A stretch of 64,000 nt of DNA, from contig NC_135355.1 of the NCBI RefSeq assembly GCF_051622035.1, positions 37,801,986 through 37,865,985 on the forward strand, in the 5' to 3' direction. A model generated the notes under the pieces. That model did no database searches, was not told the origin of the DNA, and saw only the letters and a program-made list of their open reading frames with translations. Each line of letters starts with the position of its first letter. Position 1 is the first letter of the stretch. This stretch comes from Arctopsyche grandis. Taxonomy: Eukaryota; Arthropoda; Insecta; Trichoptera; Hydropsychidae. Shown piece by piece: positions 62,463 to 64,000 of the stretch. Made by a program: the position numbers and the translations under genes.

Positions 62463-63282
62463 AGGTCTGTTCATACCTAGTCAGCACGTACCGACTTCAG
62501 CAGGTATCCGGCCGTACGAAAAGTATTCTTTGGTACATTTTTTATGGGTATATTCATACCAACCGTCACGTCTACACCACGGCAGGCTTACAGCAGTACC
62601 CGACATTTCCTGTTCATATTTTACAGCAACATCCGCCAACGTATCGTATCCGTTTTTTTGGCCATCGTGGAAATATACACGCGAATTACGTGCCATGAGT
62701 CTGCCGCTTTGCTGTTTTGGACTAATTATCTATAGTGACAGTTGACAGCTGTTCAATCTTTCGACATGGTTTTGGCGCAAATATTTAAAAAAAATTTAAT
62801 TTTTTTACGGAAATATTAAAAAAAAATTTGTCCATCATCCACAAGCTTCTTATACAGTGTCCAAAACTCTCCTTCAGTTTTTCTATTTTTTAACATGGGA
62901 TGCACATCAAAACGCCTCCGTGCTTTTTTATTGCCTTCTTGAGCTTCTTCTTTCAACAAAAACGCGATTATACATAATTTTTCGTTCGATAAACGCCGAA
63001 ACATTTTTGCTGACTTGTATTCTGACGCGTAGCTACGAATGCACGTGTATGCATTCATATTGCAAGTACTCAACAATACGACGTAAGCAATATTGCACCG
63101 TATCGTCAGGGCCTCTAATGTATAAGTAAGCCGATTTTGCCTTGCACTCAGCCAAATTGCTGTAAACGTGACGTGACCGCGACGTGTAGGTAGATATGAA
63201 TAGAAATGTAATAAAATGACATATTTGAAACGGAGTCGTGCAGCGCTGAAGCCATGCAGTGCTGTTAAGTATGAACAGACCT
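62463..63282 (-). mobile_element. PIF/Harbinger-like element with transposase N-terminal remnant
   Basis: The terminal inverted repeats begin AGGTCTGTTCATAC, and both flanks are TTC (62460-62462, 63283-63285), a 3-bp duplication as expected for PIF/Harbinger. On the minus strand an 86-codon ORF (63076-62816) contains RRRFDVHPMLKNRKTEGEFW and TLYKKLVDD. This is the pre-catalytic N-terminal signature of HARBI1-type transposases (VHP, GEF, TLYxxL). The DDE catalytic domain is absent, so the element is internally deleted. Confidence 0.75.
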
Positions 63283-63486
63283 TTCAGTGTTTCCTTTAGT
63301 TACTTATAAATTTCCCCTAGTTATTATAAAATTATACCGAAAAATTTAATTAAAAAAAGTTTAAATAAACGTATAAATTTGTGGCTATTATTTATAGCTA
63401 ATATTAGATAGTATTAAATATCGCAACGGTTCGAAATAATGCACAATCTCTAATTGTGTCAAAAAGCAGTTGGCTGGAAAGTCATG

Positions 63487-63518
63487 CACGTGATAGCCTC
63501 AATGTCAGTTGGCACGTG
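63487..63518 (+). promoter_or_regulatory. Two CACGTG E-boxes upstream of the Ska2-like gene
   Basis: CACGTG occurs at 63487-63492 and 63513-63518. Insect initiator-like TCAGT sequences follow at 63526-63536, about 75 bp before the start codon. The spacing makes this the likely promoter; function is inferred. Confidence 0.4.
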
Positions 63519-63605
63519 CTTAGTTGTCAGTTCAGTTTGAAAATTCAACTGTCAGTCACTTGGACTGTGCGGTTCGTTTTATCTCATCATTTCATTGAAA
63601 CGAAG

Positions 63606-63896
63606 ATGCAACAGTCTATTGATGGCTTTGAAAAATCAGTATGTATCATCTTTATGTCTTAATATACTTAAATGCTGTAAATATAATTTCATGAGTGAAT
63701 GTTTTCAATGTTGAACTGTTTCGGCTTGTATTTTGAATCCTGTACTGTAGCTTGAATTCTGTATTGTTAAAATTTACAGGTTAAAAATGCCGATTCTAAA
63801 ATCGGTAAAGTGGAGTGGATGATTAGAGAGTTGGACAAAGCGGCTTTGACATCCGGAGAAGACTCTGCCATGGAGCTAATTTCATCGTCAAGACAG
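63606..63896 (+). CDS. Small coiled-coil protein, weakly Ska2-like, first two coding exons (partial)
   Basis: Exon 1 is 63606-63638 (ATG, 11 codons) with a strong GTATGT donor. Exon 2 is 63780-63896 (39 codons) between TTTACAG and a GTATAT donor; both junctions are phase 0. The 50 residues begin MQQSIDGFEKSVKNADSKIG and continue VEWMIRELDKA to AMELISSSRQ, a charged helical profile. The start matches the arrangement of Ska2 N-termini: short Met segment, Leu/Phe-Glu-K heptads, then A-(D/E)-S before a helix. In animals Ska2 is a subunit of the microtubule-binding Ska complex at kinetochores. The similarity is from memory and short, so another small coiled-coil protein remains possible. The gene continues beyond 64000. 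Confidence 0.55.
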
Positions 63897-64000
63897 GTAT
63901 ATATAAATATCAAGGTTGCATATTATGAATATTTATTATGTTGTAGTATTTTTCCATAGAAAATTTACATGTAATGAAGAATATAAACTCTTATTACAAT

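Overview
This is a eukaryotic, almost certainly insect, nuclear genome segment. It is AT-rich, its genes are split by short GT-AG introns, and most of the DNA is retrotransposons, tRNA-derived SINEs, Helitrons, DNA-transposon remnants, solo LTRs and microsatellites. The order cannot be fixed from the sequence. There are no rRNA genes, CRISPR arrays or bacterial operons. Very few host genes are visible. (1) 3857-5656, minus strand: the main coding exon of a secreted, low-complexity Pro/Gln/Tyr-rich protein whose first exon was not found. (2) 45318-46195, minus strand: a complete four-exon HDDC2-type HD-domain 5'-deoxynucleotidase whose splice sites and frame can all be followed. (3) 63606-63896, plus strand: the first two coding exons of a small coiled-coil protein that weakly resembles the N-terminus of kinetochore protein Ska2 and runs off the window. 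A possible single exon at 9394-9879 is doubtful.

Layout. 1-870: decayed LINE with a short hairpin insertion. 870-7400: secreted-protein gene and AT-rich flanks. 8.5-11.3 kb: LINE fragments, one split by a foldback MITE. 12.6-18 kb: SINEs and three TIR/MITE elements. 19.2-20.5 kb: 3' half of a LINE with its tail. 21.5-22.5 kb: RTE remnant and a palindrome. 24.7-27.1 kb: two near-identical SINEs. 28-29.3 kb: Helitron with a triplicated 174-bp unit. 31.5-35.9 kb: RTE remnant, SINEs, solo LTRs and another Helitron. 37-39.7 kb: SINEs and an inverted repeat partner of 25.3 kb. 40.7-44.1 kb: three nested retrotransposons, with an intact RTE reverse-transcriptase ORF in the middle. 45.3-47.2 kb: HDDC2, then a foldback element with a 10-bp target duplication. 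48.7-50.4 kb: one hAT element nested in another. 50.4-52 kb: SINE and two tandem Helitrons. 52.7-53.8 kb: inverted solo LTRs. 55-63.3 kb: PIF/Harbinger-like elements, LTRs, SINEs and RTE debris. 63.5-64 kb: start of the Ska2-like gene.

Most interesting observation. Many elements here end in a short structured tail: a perfect or near-perfect 8-10 bp stem around a conserved ~20-nt loop, followed by a (TAAA)n-type tail. At least four stem sequences occur, and both arms change together while the loop stays recognisable. The same tail ends two LINE remnants that keep the C-terminus of a reverse transcriptase and a tRNA-headed SINE family, and it also occurs as hairpin-only insertions. The simplest reading is that the double hairpin is the RNA end recognised by a LINE reverse transcriptase, and that the SINEs borrow it.
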